Part shown: piece after piece, positions 1 through 8,415 of the stretch
Layout of the letters: each line of letters begins with the position of its first letter
Position numbering within the stretch: position 1 is the stretch's first letter
Assembly (NCBI RefSeq): GCF_014145325.1
Contig: NZ_JACHTF010000019.1
Coordinates: 1-64,000 of the forward strand
Length of the DNA: 64,000 bases
Direction: 5' to 3'
DNA from: Marilutibacter spongiae
GTDB taxonomy: Bacteria; Pseudomonadota; Gammaproteobacteria; Xanthomonadales; Xanthomonadaceae
Position numbers and translations under genes: made by a program
Notes under the pieces: model-generated
What the model was told of the DNA's origin: nothing
The model's database searches: none
The model's input: only the letters and a program-made list of their open reading frames with translations

Positions 1-58
1 CGGCCTCGACCTCACGCAGGAAGCCGATGATCTGCTCTTCGGAAAAGCGCTTCTTCAC
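1..58 (-). CDS. IS3-family transposase OrfA, N-terminal fragment
   Basis: A GTG start at 58 (minus strand) gives V/M-KKRFSEEQIIGFLREVEA, the conserved beginning of IS3-family OrfA proteins, which carry an N-terminal helix-turn-helix that binds the element ends. An AAGGAG ribosome binding site lies a few bases upstream. Only the first 19 residues are in the window, so whether the gene is intact cannot be told. Confidence 0.7.
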   Translation of the reverse strand, partial: MKKRFSEEQIIGFLREVEA

Positions 59-120
59 GTCCAATCTCCTTACTCTGGGGAATTGGACTCCAGATCGCCG
101 CGCTACTCAAAACCGGGGGG
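1..120 (-). mobile_element. End of an IS3-family insertion sequence, cut by the window edge
   Basis: The minus strand starts a typical IS3-family OrfA at position 58, and the upstream side has the short leader expected between such an ORF and the element tip. The tip is probably near 110-122, around a run of G residues, but the other terminal repeat is outside the window, so the boundary is a guess. The element marks the left side of an accessory stretch. Confidence 0.6.
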
Positions 121-419
121 ACGTCGCCTCCGCCTGATAGACGGGGAAACCTGTCGAGAACCGCCGGAAAGGGCCGAATTCTGGTTAACTCAAGGTCGAT
201 CGAGCGCTCGACGCTGAAATCCAGGCATCAGAGCGCTTTGATCAGACCTTCCCTAGAGCCTTTTGATCGGCTCAGGAAGAATGGGAGCAAGCAAATCTTC
301 TACCGCCTCCGGGCCATTGCGACGTATTGGTCCAACGCTCCGCGATCCTCGAGGCCCGTGGCCTTCCCAATTCACCGGATAAATTAACCTGAATCCATTC
401 TCGGTGCGGAACGCGCGTG
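121..419. other. Intergenic stretch, no supported gene
   Basis: Between the IS end and the end of pyrC nothing recognisable is seen. The short ORFs here lack a ribosome binding site and have no family-like sequence. The DNA is somewhat less GC-rich than pyrC and may be debris from IS insertion. Confidence 0.4.
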
Positions 420-1502
420 TCAGGCCACCAGCTGCCAGCCCAGCGTTTCCCCGTGGGCCAGCGGGGCGATGTGGCGGTCGCCGTAGGGCAGCACGTCGGG
501 GATCGTCCACTCGCCCTTGCGCAGGGTCACGGTGCCGGTGTTGCGCGGCAACCGGTAGAAGTCCGCGCCGAAATGGCTGGCGAAGCCTTCCAGGCGGTCC
601 AGCTTGCCGGCGGCCTCGAACGCGGTCGCGTACAGCTCCAGCGCGTGCAGGCCGGTGTAGCAGCCGGCGCAGCCGCAGTCGGCTTCCTTGTCGCCGCGCG
701 CGTGCGGGGCGGAGTCCGTGCCCAGGAAGAAGCGCGGATCGCCGCTGGTGGCGGCCTCCAGCAGCGCCTGGCGGTGCGTCTCGCGCTTGAGCACCGGCAG
801 GCAGTAGTAATGCGGCCGCAGTCCGCCGGTGAACAGGGCATTGCGGTTGTACAGCAGGTGGTGCGCGGTGATCGTCGCGCCGATGTCGCCGCCCGAATCG
901 CGCACGTAGTCGGCGGCATCGCGGGTGGTGATGTGCTCCAGCACCACGCGCAGGCCGGGGAAATCGCGGCGCAGCGGGGCCAGCACGGTTTCGATGAACA
1001 CCCGCTCGCGGTCGAACACGTCGATGTCGCGGTCGGTCACCTCGCCATGGACCGCCAGCACCATGCCCAGTGCCTGCATGGCCTCCAACGCCGGATAGGC
1101 GCGCCTGGGGTCGGTGAGTCCGGAATCCGAATTGGTGGTCGCACCCGCCGGATACAGCTTGACCGCGTGCACGAAGCCGCTGGCGTGCGCGCGAAGGATT
1201 TCCTCGGCCGGCGTGTTGTCGGTGAGGTACAGCGTCATCAGCGGCTCGAAGTCCGAGCCCGCCGGCCGCGCGTCCAGGATCCGCTCCCGGTAGGCCGCGG
1301 CCAGCGCCGTGGTGGTCACCGGCGGCCGCAGGTTCGGCATGACGATGGCCCGGCGGAACTGCGCCGCCGTGTGCGGCAGCACCGCGGCCAGCTGCGCCCC
1401 ATCGCGCAGGTGCAGGTGCCAGTCGTCGGGGCGGGCCAGCGTGAGGGTGGTGCCGGCAGGTGCCTGGGCGGGATCGGGAACGTGGTGGGCGAGCGAAGTC
1501 AC
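420..1502 (-). CDS. pyrC: Dihydroorotase (homodimeric, class II)
   Basis: Reversibly cyclises N-carbamoyl-L-aspartate to dihydroorotate in cytosolic de novo pyrimidine synthesis. The 360-residue protein has the metal-binding HLHLRDG motif (His29, His31), VMPNLRPPV, the carbamylated-lysine context [14 protein letters not shown] (Lys115), HGEVTD, LEHITT, a tandem His in [13 protein letters not shown], and the catalytic Asp in [13 protein letters not shown]. The length is close to that of E. coli PyrC (about 348) plus a short N-terminal tail. The start is GTG at 1502; a later start would lie inside the tail before the [11 protein letters not shown] core. The gene stands alone and its neighbours are unrelated. 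Product call is firm; the exact start is less so. Confidence 0.95.
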   Translation of the reverse strand: MTSLAHHVPDPAQAPAGTTLTLARPDDWHLHLRDGAQLAAVLPHTAAQFRRAIVMPNLRPPVTTTALAAAYRERILDARPAGSDFEPLMTLYLTDNTPAEEILRAHASGFVHAVKLYPAGATTNSDSGLTDPRRAYPALEAMQALGMVLAVHGEVTDRDIDVFDRERVFIETVLAPLRRDFPGLRVVLEHITTRDAADYVRDSGGDIGATITAHHLLYNRNALFTGGLRPHYYCLPVLKRETHRQALLEAATSGDPRFFLGTDSAPHARGDKEADCGCAGCYTGLHALELYATAFEAAGKLDRLEGFASHFGADFYRLPRNTGTVTLRKGEWTIPDVLPYGDRHIAPLAHGETLGWQLVA

Positions 1503-1868
1503 GAGGGCGCGGATATCGGGGCGGCTGGGGCGCCTACCCTACCGCAGCGGCGGCGCTGGGTGCAGGGGGGCCATTTCCACGGGTCGCCGGCGCCTGGTGC
1601 GCGGCGCCGCTCGCCACTTCGGGGACAGATGAACCTGACCCCTTCCGGGCCGTTTCACAACGGCGTCGCGACCCCGTTCATCCGGTATGCGCATCCAGCC
1701 TCATCCTGCGCCGCGAAGGGGTGACGCGCTTGTCCGCCCTGCCGCAACCGTGGCGACACATCCGTCGTGAGCACGGCACGGCGACTCGTTCCCCTGCTGC
1801 TGTTCTCACTCCGGGCGTCGCGTCCGCCGCTGGCGGAGCCGGCCCGGACCCCATCCCGGAAAAACCCC

Positions 1869-2378
1869 ATGCTCTGGAAGAACACGAAATGCGAGCTGCT
1901 GCTGAAGAACGCCCAGACCCTGGGCGTGACCGAACAGGGCGCGGCGTTGTACGACCTGGTCCAGCGCCTGCCGCCGGCGCCGGCCGAGATCCGCCCGCTG
2001 TTCGGGGCGGCCAGGCAGGTGCTGGTGCTCTACGCCGATCGCAAACGCTACAAGGCGCATATCGCGGCGATCCGCGACTACATGCTCAAGGGCAGCATCC
2101 GCTGCCGGTTCGACGCCCTGGAGCGCGCCCAAGACAGCGACGGTCCGTCGTTCACCCAGGCATTGATCCAGCTCACCAATGGTGAAGGGGATGCGCGCAG
2201 CATGCAGTTGTCGGGGTCCCCGATGGCAGGCCATTACCCGATCTGCCTGTTGCTGGATAGCGACGAGATCGACCTCTCCCGACCCCGCCAGGTCCTCGCG
2301 TTCTGCATCGGCGAACCGATTTCCGGTATCCGGACGCCCCGTCCCGGAGAAGCCCCGGCCGCCGCCGGGATCGCCTGA
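1869..2378 (+). CDS. Hypothetical protein, 169 aa
   Basis: Not recognised. From the ATG at 1869 it begins MLWKNTKCELLLKNAQTLGV and continues with a soluble alpha/beta-looking sequence without signal peptide or membrane segment. A longer reading from GTG at 1767 adds 34 residues (MSTARRLVPLLLFS...) rich in Arg and Pro that look like untranslated leader, so the ATG is preferred. The last 25 residues are Pro/Ala-rich and low in complexity. It lies about 100 bp before the next unknown gene on the same strand, so the two may be co-transcribed. GC is high as in the host. The reality of the gene is supported mainly by the length of the open frame and its normal amino-acid make-up. Confidence 0.5.
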   Translation: MLWKNTKCELLLKNAQTLGVTEQGAALYDLVQRLPPAPAEIRPLFGAARQVLVLYADRKRYKAHIAAIRDYMLKGSIRCRFDALERAQDSDGPSFTQALIQLTNGEGDARSMQLSGSPMAGHYPICLLLDSDEIDLSRPRQVLAFCIGEPISGIRTPRPGEAPAAAGIA

Positions 2379-2479
2379 ACCCAAGCCACGCATCCATCCG
2401 GATCGCTGTCGCCCGGGCCCCATGGCCACGCATCCATGCCATCGGGCTTGCACCCTTTCCATTCACAAGGAGACGCATC

Positions 2480-3652
2480 ATGTTCGTAGCCAGGCATGGC
2501 CGTGGCATCAGCCGGATATCGGTGAGCGGTGCAGGGTATTGGCCGGCACACGGCCGCTGGTGGCCGGGGTCGCAGCAGGCGTCGAAGCGATGGATTTCCG
2601 TCTCGGTGATGCCCAGTACCAAGCTGCAGGACTACTGGGCATTCCAGCAGGAGCTGCTCGAGGTCTACCCCGCACGCGAGCTTCGCTTCGCGTGGCCGGA
2701 CCTGCCGTCCAGCACCCGGACCGGCAAAGACAGCATCGCCGACGCCGTGGACGCGGGCACGAAGCTGTTCACGGACGAAATGGAACTGGGCGTCATCATC
2801 AGCGCAGCGAGCGAAGACACGCTCTTCATGTCCGACATCGAGTACCGGGACGCGCTGCTGCGAAAGATCGAGCTGTGGCGCGCAACCGGTGCCGGCGCCT
2901 TGTCGAGCCTGGTGGTACGGGGAAGCCAACGCCCCGCCTACGGGGAACCGGCGATGCAGGAACGCGTGGACGAGCGCTACCGCCAGGCATGCGGGATCCT
3001 CAAGGATGCCGACGTCGCGCTGTGGCTGGTGGCCGATCTCTACGGCGAGTCCAAACATGTCCTGGGCGGCCTGGACTTCAAGCTTTCCATGCAACCGTCC
3101 TGCCTGGTGGTGCAGCCGATCAAGCACTGGGCCGGGGTCACCCGCGAGACCCGGGAGGGGCTGGCCAGGCGGCTCAAGCACTTCGGCGGGCTGCTGCAAC
3201 TGGTGCAACTGGAAGAAACGATGGCATTGATCGCCAACCATCGGCGAACTCCGGACACGCTCCAGGTCGGGACGGGCGGTCGCGACCTGTACGTCTACGA
3301 CCCCGACGTGCCCGGCCTGGTGGAAAACCTGGGCAAGGAGCGGATCGAAGCGCTCAACGTCGGCATCGCCCGTTGGGTGCTGGGACCGTTCCTCAAGAAC
3401 GACAAGCCCCATGATTTCTGGTGGACGCGCGTGGGCATGGGCGTGGGCATTGAGTTCTCCAGGCGCCTTGCCATCATGGACAAGGCGTCGCCCGTGTTCC
3501 AGGTGGATGCCTCGAACCCCAGGGAGTTCGAGCGGATGTCGGCCTATATCGACCGATCGAAACGCGGCTTCACCGACGCGGAACTGCGCCAATGGCTGAT
3601 CGACCAACAGCTGCGGACGAACTACGATTTCAAGCAGCTGATGATCGAATGA
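2480..3652 (+). CDS. Hypothetical protein, 390 aa
   Basis: Not recognised. The part from residue 44 on (MPSTKLQDYWAFQQELLEVY...) has balanced composition, many Trp and acidic residues, no signal peptide and no membrane helix, and looks like a cytosolic protein. The start is ambiguous. ATG 2480 has a good AAGGAG seven bases upstream, but the first 43 residues are rich in Gly, Arg, Ser and Trp and look unlike the rest. ATG 2609, at the boundary of the normal-looking sequence, has no clear ribosome binding site. A frame disturbance near the 5' end is possible. It follows another unknown gene on the same strand and is convergent with the lipoprotein gene downstream. Confidence 0.65.
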   Translation: MFVARHGRGISRISVSGAGYWPAHGRWWPGSQQASKRWISVSVMPSTKLQDYWAFQQELLEVYPARELRFAWPDLPSSTRTGKDSIADAVDAGTKLFTDEMELGVIISAASEDTLFMSDIEYRDALLRKIELWRATGAGALSSLVVRGSQRPAYGEPAMQERVDERYRQACGILKDADVALWLVADLYGESKHVLGGLDFKLSMQPSCLVVQPIKHWAGVTRETREGLARRLKHFGGLLQLVQLEETMALIANHRRTPDTLQVGTGGRDLYVYDPDVPGLVENLGKERIEALNVGIARWVLGPFLKNDKPHDFWWTRVGMGVGIEFSRRLAIMDKASPVFQVDASNPREFERMSAYIDRSKRGFTDAELRQWLIDQQLRTNYDFKQLMIE

Positions 3653-3690
3653 GGGGTGAGGCGGCCCCGGTGCGCCTACCGGGGTAATGG

Positions 3691-3719
3691 GGCGCGTTGC
3701 CTGTCGGTCAATGCGCCCT
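3691..3719. repeat. Short palindromic repeat at convergent gene ends
   Basis: Arms GGCGCGTT and AATGCGCC enclose about 12 bases. A close copy lies at 9436-9464. Both copies sit between convergent genes, so the palindrome may act as a bidirectional transcription end. This role is inferred from position only. Confidence 0.55.
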
Positions 3720-3726
3720 GCGCGCC

Positions 3727-4095
3727 CTACTGCAGCGGCGCCAGCCGATCGGCCGCGTCCTGGCACACCACCACCCCACCCTCGCCCGTCGCTTGGCCCA
3801 CGGCCTGCACGCGCATGCCGACCGCCAGCGCCTGCACGTCCACCGGCTCGGCCTTGCACAGGTTCCAGCGCGCCGGCAGCTCCACCCGGACCGCACCCCG
3901 TCCCGATACGTCCAGCTGAACGATGGCGTTGCCGTCATAGGCCCAGGGCTGCGTGTCGATGGAGGTGATGGTGCCTTCGACGCGCATCCGCCCAGCCTCC
4001 GGTCCCGACGTATCCGGTGCGGTGGCACAGGACGCCGCGACCAGCGCCACGACGAGCGCCAGGCTGGCGGGAAGGACGGGGGCGATACGAATCAT
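3727..4095 (-). CDS. Small putative lipoprotein, 122 aa
   Basis: The N-terminus (MIRIAPVLPASLALVVALVA) is a signal peptide followed by AASC, so Cys23 is a likely lipidation site, though Ala rather than Leu at -3 makes the lipobox weak. The mature part of about 100 residues is rich in Val and Gly and is probably a small beta-barrel, with two further Cys that could pair. Function is unknown; it is presumably anchored at the inner face of the outer membrane. It is convergent with the unknown gene at 2480-3652. Confidence 0.7.
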   Translation of the reverse strand: MIRIAPVLPASLALVVALVAASCATAPDTSGPEAGRMRVEGTITSIDTQPWAYDGNAIVQLDVSGRGAVRVELPARWNLCKAEPVDVQALAVGMRVQAVGQATGEGGVVVCQDAADRLAPLQ

Positions 4096-4240
4096 CTGGC
4101 GCTCTCGCTGGGACGGGGGTCAGCGCGAGGGTACTTCATACGGTGTAGCGGTACGTGTTCACGGCCGAACTGATCGCGAACGAGCTGGAGGACCATCAAA
4201 GGAGCCGGATCTAATCAACCGTACTCAGTTCCCCACTATC

Positions 4241-4912
4241 CTACGGGCCTTCGTGTACTTCTATCGACGGCAAACAGTCGGCAAACTGGGCCTGCAGCGT
4301 AGGCAGCATCGGCGAACGCAAACCATGCGCCATACGCACGGCGTTGGTGGCGAGGAACAACATCCCGTTGGCATTGCGCAGCAGAGACCCTGCCTCCTTG
4401 TGCGGGAACGGCGCGAAGCTCTGCACCAAGGGGCGGATGCCGCCGTGGACATACGAGTGCATCGCTCGCCATGTCGCCTCCTTCATGGCCAAGAGGGGCG
4501 CGTGGATTTCAGCGGGATGTTGGACTGCGATCGCCTTTAGCATGGTCGCAACGTCGGGTCCCATTCGGGTCTCCCCACCCGATGCGAGGGCTGCATCATT
4601 CGGCGTCAAGAATTGCGTGATCCAGTCTTCATCAGCACCGCGCATCGACCATATGACGCGAAGCAGGGCCTCATAAGTGGGCCTCACCAGTGCGGCCGCC
4701 GAAACGTCCAGCTCGCGCTGCACCAGCACCAATTGAGCGACCACGTGGTGCCTGACGATGTTCGCGAAACCACGAATCACCAGCTCACGACGGCTCGACG
4801 GATCGGGCAGCTCATCCCATAACGGCTCCAAAGCGGTATGGAGGGCGCGGGTGCCGTAACGGATGGTGTCGAGGCGCCTCATGTCGTCCGTCGCGTCCGA
4901 TTGCTCGCTCAT
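4241..4912 (-). CDS. Hypothetical helical protein, 223 aa
   Basis: Not firmly recognised. The sequence is almost entirely alpha-helical, with a conserved-looking HSYVHGGIRPLV stretch and many His and Arg residues in the middle; it loosely recalls small DUF5677/DUF6988-type families often found in accessory DNA, but this is by eye. There is no signal peptide and no certain membrane helix. Base composition is lower in GC than in the core genes. It is a single gene with no close partner, facing the same way as the membrane protein and nuclease-like genes to its right. The ATG at 4912 is the first in frame. Confidence 0.65.
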   Translation of the reverse strand: MSEQSDATDDMRRLDTIRYGTRALHTALEPLWDELPDPSSRRELVIRGFANIVRHHVVAQLVLVQRELDVSAAALVRPTYEALLRVIWSMRGADEDWITQFLTPNDAALASGGETRMGPDVATMLKAIAVQHPAEIHAPLLAMKEATWRAMHSYVHGGIRPLVQSFAPFPHKEAGSLLRNANGMLFLATNAVRMAHGLRSPMLPTLQAQFADCLPSIEVHEGP

Positions 4913-5048
4913 GCTTGCCGTCCTGGTAGTCCAAGGCCAAAAATGGGGACCTGTTCAGTGCCCATAACAGGCGCAGGCGGAGGCGGAGGTAATCAACTTC
5001 ACATAAATCCATCCGCCCCCCTTTTGTTGCCCTTGTTTGCCTGATCCC

Positions 5049-5633
5049 TTACGTCATCCCTAACCATCTACGGACCACCTTGTGAGCGTCGCGGAGATTG
5101 TCCCCGTACATCAGGGCACCCAGAGCAACTCCACCGCTCAGCAAAACATATGCCCATGCGATCCAAAGGGTCCTTCCATCGAAGCTTCCCGTCAAACACA
5201 AGTACGCGAGAAAAAGGGAGATCGAAGCTAACACGAAATACACGATGGCCAATACACGAATCAGCACCAAACGTGCTTTGACCGATCGTAGGATCTTCCG
5301 CCTCCAAAACAACTCGCCAGTTTCATCATCCATATCGATGAAGTCCCATGCGTTCGCAACTTCGAGTAGCGCTCGTCCAGGCTGTGGGCCGGACATCAAC
5401 TGCCTAATCAGACTTGCGGGCAAGTAGGCGCCGAACACATGTCGAACCGAAACAGTGATCCAAAGATCAGTTTCGTCATTGCCGGCTCGGAACAGATCAA
5501 GAAAATCCTTACGATCCTGGCTCCTAGAACGCGAAAAACTGAAAAGCCCCTTCGCCAACGCCATCCCCACTGACACCACAATCAGCGGGACTATTAGTTT
5601 TCCATCCCCGATCTCAAGCAACTTTTCGATCAT
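5049..5633 (-). CDS. Predicted inner-membrane protein, 194 aa
   Basis: Not recognised. One hydrophobic helix lies near residues 13-31 and two more near 125-150 and 155-178, with a soluble, charged segment of about 90 residues between the first and second. The first helix is followed by a basic SRSRSQDRK stretch, which places the central segment on the cytosolic side by the positive-inside rule. Codons such as AAA, ATC and AGT are more frequent than in core genes, suggesting acquired DNA. It lies about 100 bp downstream of the PD-(D/E)XK-like gene on the same strand and may belong with it. Confidence 0.7.
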   Translation of the reverse strand: MIEKLLEIGDGKLIVPLIVVSVGMALAKGLFSFSRSRSQDRKDFLDLFRAGNDETDLWITVSVRHVFGAYLPASLIRQLMSGPQPGRALLEVANAWDFIDMDDETGELFWRRKILRSVKARLVLIRVLAIVYFVLASISLFLAYLCLTGSFDGRTLWIAWAYVLLSGGVALGALMYGDNLRDAHKVVRRWLGMT

Positions 5634-5737
5634 TTTTCAAACTCAGTCGGGCTTCCGCCCCTCATCAATGTCACTAAAACTGCAAGTGAACCGGACGTAC
5701 TTCCCCGGATCATCTTTTCCTGCAGAGATGCACTTAA

Positions 5738-7141
5738 CTAGGTATCTCCAGAGCTTCCATCACCGAGAGCATTTCGTTCTGACACCCCTAGCTCAGCTTC
5801 CTTCTGCATCGCCTCCGTTCCGACATCCACCGGGTCCGCTCGGGACTCCTTGATCTTCGGAGCCTGGGGCTGCCAGGCCTTCAAGTGCTGGCCCACCTGC
5901 TCGTAGAAGTCGGGGATGGCCTGTTCCAGATCGGCCACGAAATTCTTGCGCTGGGCGAAGCGGCCCGCAAGATCACGTGCGTAGACCACCTCGAAGGAAG
6001 ACACGACCTTTCCGCTCTCCTCCGCCACCTCTGGGCGCTCGCGCAGGACCGTCAAGGGATGTTGCGTGCAGGCGCCCCTCCCGGGCCAGTAGAACCGGAC
6101 ATGCACGCTCTCGGGCTTGGACTTCGACAACTGACGTAGCAGCCAGGTCAACCTTGCCTTGGTCGACTTCCGGTCTCCGGGCGCCGCCACGCGCATCGAC
6201 GCATAGACCGAACGCCTATTGAAGTCCACGGCCACCTCAATGGCAGCTGCCGTGTTTGGGACGGAGAAGATACTGCGCAGGCGGCACTCTTGAGCAAAGC
6301 GCTCAGCGTCCTCTTTTATTCTCAGCCCGGGATCCGCGACATGGGCTCTGGGAACCTTGACGGATACCTCCTCGCCAAGCTGCCGACTGAGGATCAAGCT
6401 CAGGTCCCGGGTCTCCTGATACCAGGCCCCCACGACCTCTTGCACATCACTGGACTTGGCCGACATCGTGCCTCCCGCCTGTACCGCATTGGCCACTGCG
6501 GTCCAAGCTGCGGGCATCTGGTCGAAACCCTTCACGCCAGCACTAGGATGACTGAGGAAACGAATCATCTCATTCAGGATCACGCGTTGCTCGCGGTCCC
6601 CGACGTCGCCATTCTCCAGATGAAGCGTGGCTTGCGTCAGTACATACATCCAAGACCAGTGCCAGAGACTCGCCTTCTTCAAGGAAGCACCGCTCAGTGC
6701 AACCGGGTGGTGACTCGGCAACGGGGCGAACTGGTTGGAGATGGTCAACAGCGCATCGATGCCATTGAGTCTGGCAAGTTCCAAATACGATTCGAGTTGT
6801 TGGGCGGTGAGATCGGTATTTCCCACCTTGGCCTCCACCAGCGCGGTCCATCTAGTAGCTCCGGAACGCAGCACCAGCAGCCCATCCGGTCGGACCTTCG
6901 CGTCGCCCCCTTTTTGCAGGACAACCTCTGTATAGGCCTCCAGCCGCGTTCGCGCTCCGGTCTTGATGCCAAGATCGGAAAGAAGAGCCTTACCGAAGTC
7001 CTCGACGGTTTCCATGCAGGCCAGCACGATAGATAGAGTCCGGCCCTCCTTCGACGTGTCAGCCAATACGGGAAAGAGCCTAGCGCGCTCGCCCCGGACA
7101 AGAAATTCAGGCCGATCTTCCATGCCATACCCCCTTGCCAA
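5738..7141 (-). CDS. PD-(D/E)XK nuclease-like protein, 467 aa
   Basis: The N-terminal third has the layout of a PD-(D/E)XK nuclease: Glu72 in an alpha-helix, then KVRPDG (Asp86), about 16 residues of strand, EAK (Glu103, Lys105) and a following helix with Gln115 (LTAQQLESYLELAR). This fold is common in restriction, repair and defence nucleases, so DNA cleavage is inferred. The rest (about 200-467) is helical with a later alpha/beta part and is not recognised. ATG 7141 is used; ATG 7123 is an alternative six residues in. The gene sits in the accessory stretch upstream of a membrane-protein gene on the same strand. A different role as a DNA-binding or stress protein with a relic nuclease fold is possible. 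Confidence 0.7.
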   Translation of the reverse strand: MARGYGMEDRPEFLVRGERARLFPVLADTSKEGRTLSIVLACMETVEDFGKALLSDLGIKTGARTRLEAYTEVVLQKGGDAKVRPDGLLVLRSGATRWTALVEAKVGNTDLTAQQLESYLELARLNGIDALLTISNQFAPLPSHHPVALSGASLKKASLWHWSWMYVLTQATLHLENGDVGDREQRVILNEMIRFLSHPSAGVKGFDQMPAAWTAVANAVQAGGTMSAKSSDVQEVVGAWYQETRDLSLILSRQLGEEVSVKVPRAHVADPGLRIKEDAERFAQECRLRSIFSVPNTAAAIEVAVDFNRRSVYASMRVAAPGDRKSTKARLTWLLRQLSKSKPESVHVRFYWPGRGACTQHPLTVLRERPEVAEESGKVVSSFEVVYARDLAGRFAQRKNFVADLEQAIPDFYEQVGQHLKAWQPQAPKIKESRADPVDVGTEAMQKEAELGVSERNALGDGSSGDT

Positions 7142-7423
7142 GCCTCGAATCAGGCTTTGATCATGCCACGATCTCAGCAGGGTTACTCGAGAGGCGTGCC
7201 GAACAAAAAGCCGGGGTCAGAGTAGGCTTTCCCCGCACGACGAAGCGCCGTTGCCGATTCCTAGGATGAGAGCGATCTTCCAGCCCGAGTGGCTCCTTCC
7301 ATGGACACGCTCAAGTCACGGCAGTCCCGCATGGCCACTCGCATTCGCCAAGACGTCCTGCAGCGCGGGGAGGAGGAAAGGCCACGAAGGTAATCCAATG
7401 CGCTCGATTGCCTGCGACCTCTT

Positions 7424-8269
7424 TTACTCGGCGAACTCCGGAAACGCGGGCAGCTTCCCGACGTCGCGTGGATCGTGCTGGATGACCACGGTCGCCTTGA
7501 GGTGTTCGGCCATCTTCCGGAACCTGTCGAGCGAGGCGAGCGAGTCGGCGCGGTCGGTGTTCCAGTTGGGGACGCCGTCGGTCGCGTAGTTTTCGTGGAA
7601 GTGGGTCACGTCGCCGCTGAGCAGCACGTTGCCCTGGCCCGCCAGCTTGACCAGCAGGCCGTGGTGGCCGGGCGTGTGGCCTGGCAGGCTGACCATCACC
7701 ACCGTCCCGTCGCCGAACACGTCATGCTGCGGCTGCGACAGCGGTTGCACCGTGCCCTCGCCCGACGTCCAGTGCGCCAGGGGCGCGCGGCGACGGGCAT
7801 AATCCGCGGCCGGCATGCCATCGGGCGGCGTGTCCGGGCGCACGGCGTCCCAGTCCCCGCGGCCGATCAGCAGCGTCGCGTCGGGGAGCGAGGCGAGCTG
7901 CCCGGTGTGGTCGTTGTGGTAGTGGCTGAGGCCGACGAAGTCGATGTCGGCCGGGTCGATGCCGGCCGCGCGGAGCTGGTCGACCAGTGCGACCTTCGGC
8001 GCCCGCGGCGAACCATCCGCCGGCTGGCCCGTGTCCCATACCAGGTAGCGGTCACCGTGGCGCACCAGGTAACAGCTGTACACCAGTTGCAGCTTCAGCT
8101 CGGGATAGGCGTAGGTATCGGAGAACGCAGCGACGCTCTGCGGCGCCGGGGCGCCACCGCAATCCAGGCGGGACAGGGCGACATCGGCGGCGTGGGCGGG
8201 AAGGCCCAGCAACGCGAGCAGCCCGACGGCGGCCCCCATCCGCAAGGGCGAAGCAAGTGCGATGGACAT
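7424..8269 (-). CDS. Exported metallo-beta-lactamase-fold hydrolase (AHL-lactonase-like)
   Basis: The 281-residue product has a signal peptide ending in LPAHA-ADV near residue 28 and the dinuclear zinc motif HYHNDH (His116, His118, Asp120, His121), then His198 in LPGHTPGHH, Asp220 in LSGDVTH and His265 in IQHD. This is the metallo-beta-lactamase fold. The closest known subgroup by eye is the N-acyl-homoserine lactonase family, so a periplasmic lactonase is likely but the substrate is not proven. ATG 8269 is preferred over ATG 8290 because it has GGAG six bases upstream and puts the signal peptide at the start. It is divergent from the SRAP gene. Confidence 0.88.
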   Translation of the reverse strand: MSIALASPLRMGAAVGLLALLGLPAHAADVALSRLDCGGAPAPQSVAAFSDTYAYPELKLQLVYSCYLVRHGDRYLVWDTGQPADGSPRAPKVALVDQLRAAGIDPADIDFVGLSHYHNDHTGQLASLPDATLLIGRGDWDAVRPDTPPDGMPAADYARRRAPLAHWTSGEGTVQPLSQPQHDVFGDGTVVMVSLPGHTPGHHGLLVKLAGQGNVLLSGDVTHFHENYATDGVPNWNTDRADSLASLDRFRKMAEHLKATVVIQHDPRDVGKLPAFPEFAE

Positions 8270-8415
8270 AGCGATCTCCGTTCGTGGCATCCAGTCGCGA
8301 CTATAGCCCGACGGCAGATCGAAGCATCACCGGGGTTTGAGCGGGCGCGTGCCCCTCGATCCCGGCGTCCCACCAGCGTGGCCAAACTGCTCGAACGGTG
8401 CGCTAAGCTCGTGCC

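Noticed and set aside
1460-2185. Overlapping open frames on both strands near 1.5-2.5 kb
   Set aside because: Arg/Gly/Ala-rich shadows; only the frame from 1869 has a balanced composition.
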